DNA from: Arenicola marina
Taxonomy: Eukaryota; Annelida; Polychaeta; Arenicolidae
Length of the DNA: 64,000 nucleotides
Direction: 5' to 3'
Assembly (NCBI GenBank): GCA_964019135.1
Contig: OZ025253.1
Coordinates: 5,089,059-5,153,058, forward strand
In this document: positions 63,119 through 64,000 of the stretch, one piece after another
Position numbering within the stretch: position 1 is the stretch's first letter
How the letters are laid out: every line of letters begins with the position of its first letter
The notes under the pieces: generated by a model
What the model saw: only the letters and a program-made list of their open reading frames with translations
Databases searched by the model: none
Told to the model about the DNA's origin: nothing
Made by a program: the position numbers and the translations under genes

Positions 63119-63366
63119 CATGGCAACGGTTGGTTGGTTATGTACGACGCTTTAACCACTTTTAGTAATATCGTGTCAATGGGAGAAGGCGAAGGAAGGG
63201 AGAGTGGAGCCATGTCCCCCGGGGGCAACTCCCTAATCGTTACGAAAAAAGACATGGGATCTGTATTCTGCGACCACACAGCCATGACCACAGTGGGGCT
63301 CGAACCACCGATCCAAGTGCCCTTAGGCTCTCAGGTGACCAGAACACTCAATGCATGGCAACGGTT
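63119..63366 (-). mobile_element. tRNA-derived SINE, copy 2
   Basis: Same insertion as 22,520-22,767, with the 13-bp target-site duplication catggcaacggtt at 63,119-63,131 and 63,354-63,366. A handful of substitutions separate the two. Confidence 0.8.
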
Positions 63367-63641
63367 CTGAGGTTCTAAGGGTTCATTTGGCAGATGAAAG
63401 GGGGGGGGGGGCAAGGGTATTTCCGTTCCTCGGGAATGGGCTTTTCATTTCACCGTAGGAACGAGGACAATATTTCTTCGTGAACTGGGAATGAGATATC
63501 AACCGGCCTTCGTGATCAAGGCTTTTCATTATTCGTGGACCGATAATGTTTACCATGTATTCGCCCCTTCCATTGTATACATTTAATTCATATTGACCTG
63601 GGAATAAAGACATGACATTTATTCTTCGTGGCTTGGGAACA

Positions 63642-64000
63642 CCATTGATCTGCCTAGATGGCGAGATGCTCGTCTTGGTCTGGCCAGATGGTGAGAGGTC
63701 CACCCTTGTTCGGCCTAGGTAGTGAGAGACCAGCCCTTGTTCTGGCTAGATGGTGAGAGACCGAGCCTTGATATAGCTAGATGGTGAGAGACCCGCCCTT
63801 GGTCTGGCAAGATGCTGAGAGACCGGGCCTTCGTATGGCTAGATAGTGGAGACCCGCCCTTGGTATGGTTAGATGATGAGAGACCCGACCTTGGTCTGGC
63901 TAGATAGTGAGAGGCCCGCCCTTGGTCTGGTTAGATGGTGAGAGGCCCGCCCTTGGTCTGGCTATATAGTGAGAGGCCCGCCCTTGGTCTGGTTAGATGG
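63642..64000. repeat. 31-bp minisatellite, copy 2, cut by the window end
   Basis: About eleven units of the 31-bp family of 23,040-23,600, in the last intron of gene C, with the same unit order as in copy 1. Confidence 0.92.

Overview
This is a eukaryotic, intron-rich animal locus. All genes that I can support lie on the minus strand and are split into short exons. The combination of Ly6-like, EGF, SEA and trypsin modules joined at phase-1 introns, with very many intronic minisatellites and high divergence between near-identical copies, fits an invertebrate deuterostome. Amphioxus is my best guess, but nothing in the window proves the species.

Layout: a long segment is present twice in the same orientation. 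Copy 1 runs from 1 to about 23,400 and copy 2 from about 37,764 to the window end. The offset grows from about 37.76 kb to about 40.60 kb because the 40-bp minisatellite is 10.4 kb long in copy 1 (7,921-18,322) and 13.8 kb in copy 2 (45,175-58,936). Between them, 23,400-37,764 is seen once. The order is therefore X-Y-X', which is either a true head-to-tail array with a period near 38-40 kb or an assembly that strung two haplotypes together. Both joins fall inside or beside a 39-bp minisatellite (1-80 and 35,173-37,847).

Genes: reading right to left, one nearly complete gene ('gene A') can be assembled from 12 exons with consistent splice sites and phases: Ly6-like (40,303-40,040), EGF (39,584-39,465), Ly6-like (39,049-38,786), EGF (34,162-34,046), SEA (three exons, 33,197-31,292), a Thr/Pro/Gln mucin-like linker (30,428-30,252) and a trypsin-type S1 protease domain (four exons, 28,504-22,328). 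The visible coding sequence amounts to 687 codons plus a stop. The start exon (signal peptide or membrane anchor) was not found. The Ly6-EGF-Ly6 exons at 2,587-1,054 are the 5' part of the next gene ('gene B') leaving the window on the left. The protease exon at 63,097-62,927 is the 3' end of a gene ('gene C') entering from the right.

The protein would be an extracellular, probably secreted or tethered, zymogen. Two Ly6/EGF pairs precede a SEA domain with a GSVIV autocleavage motif, then an O-glycosylation-prone stalk, then a protease with a complete His/Asp/Ser triad and an Asp at S1 position 189 (cleavage after Lys/Arg).

The introns hold at least six tandem repeat families with periods of 28, 28, 31, 38, 39 and 40 bp, a tRNA-type SINE with clear target-site duplications lying close to a splice acceptor, and a decayed LINE. 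The most unusual structure is a 28-bp minisatellite (23,690-24,770) that appears to have grown out of the 5' splice site of protease exon 3, so that dozens of decoy splice donors follow the real one. I saw no viral-type elements, CRISPR arrays or RNA genes that I could support.
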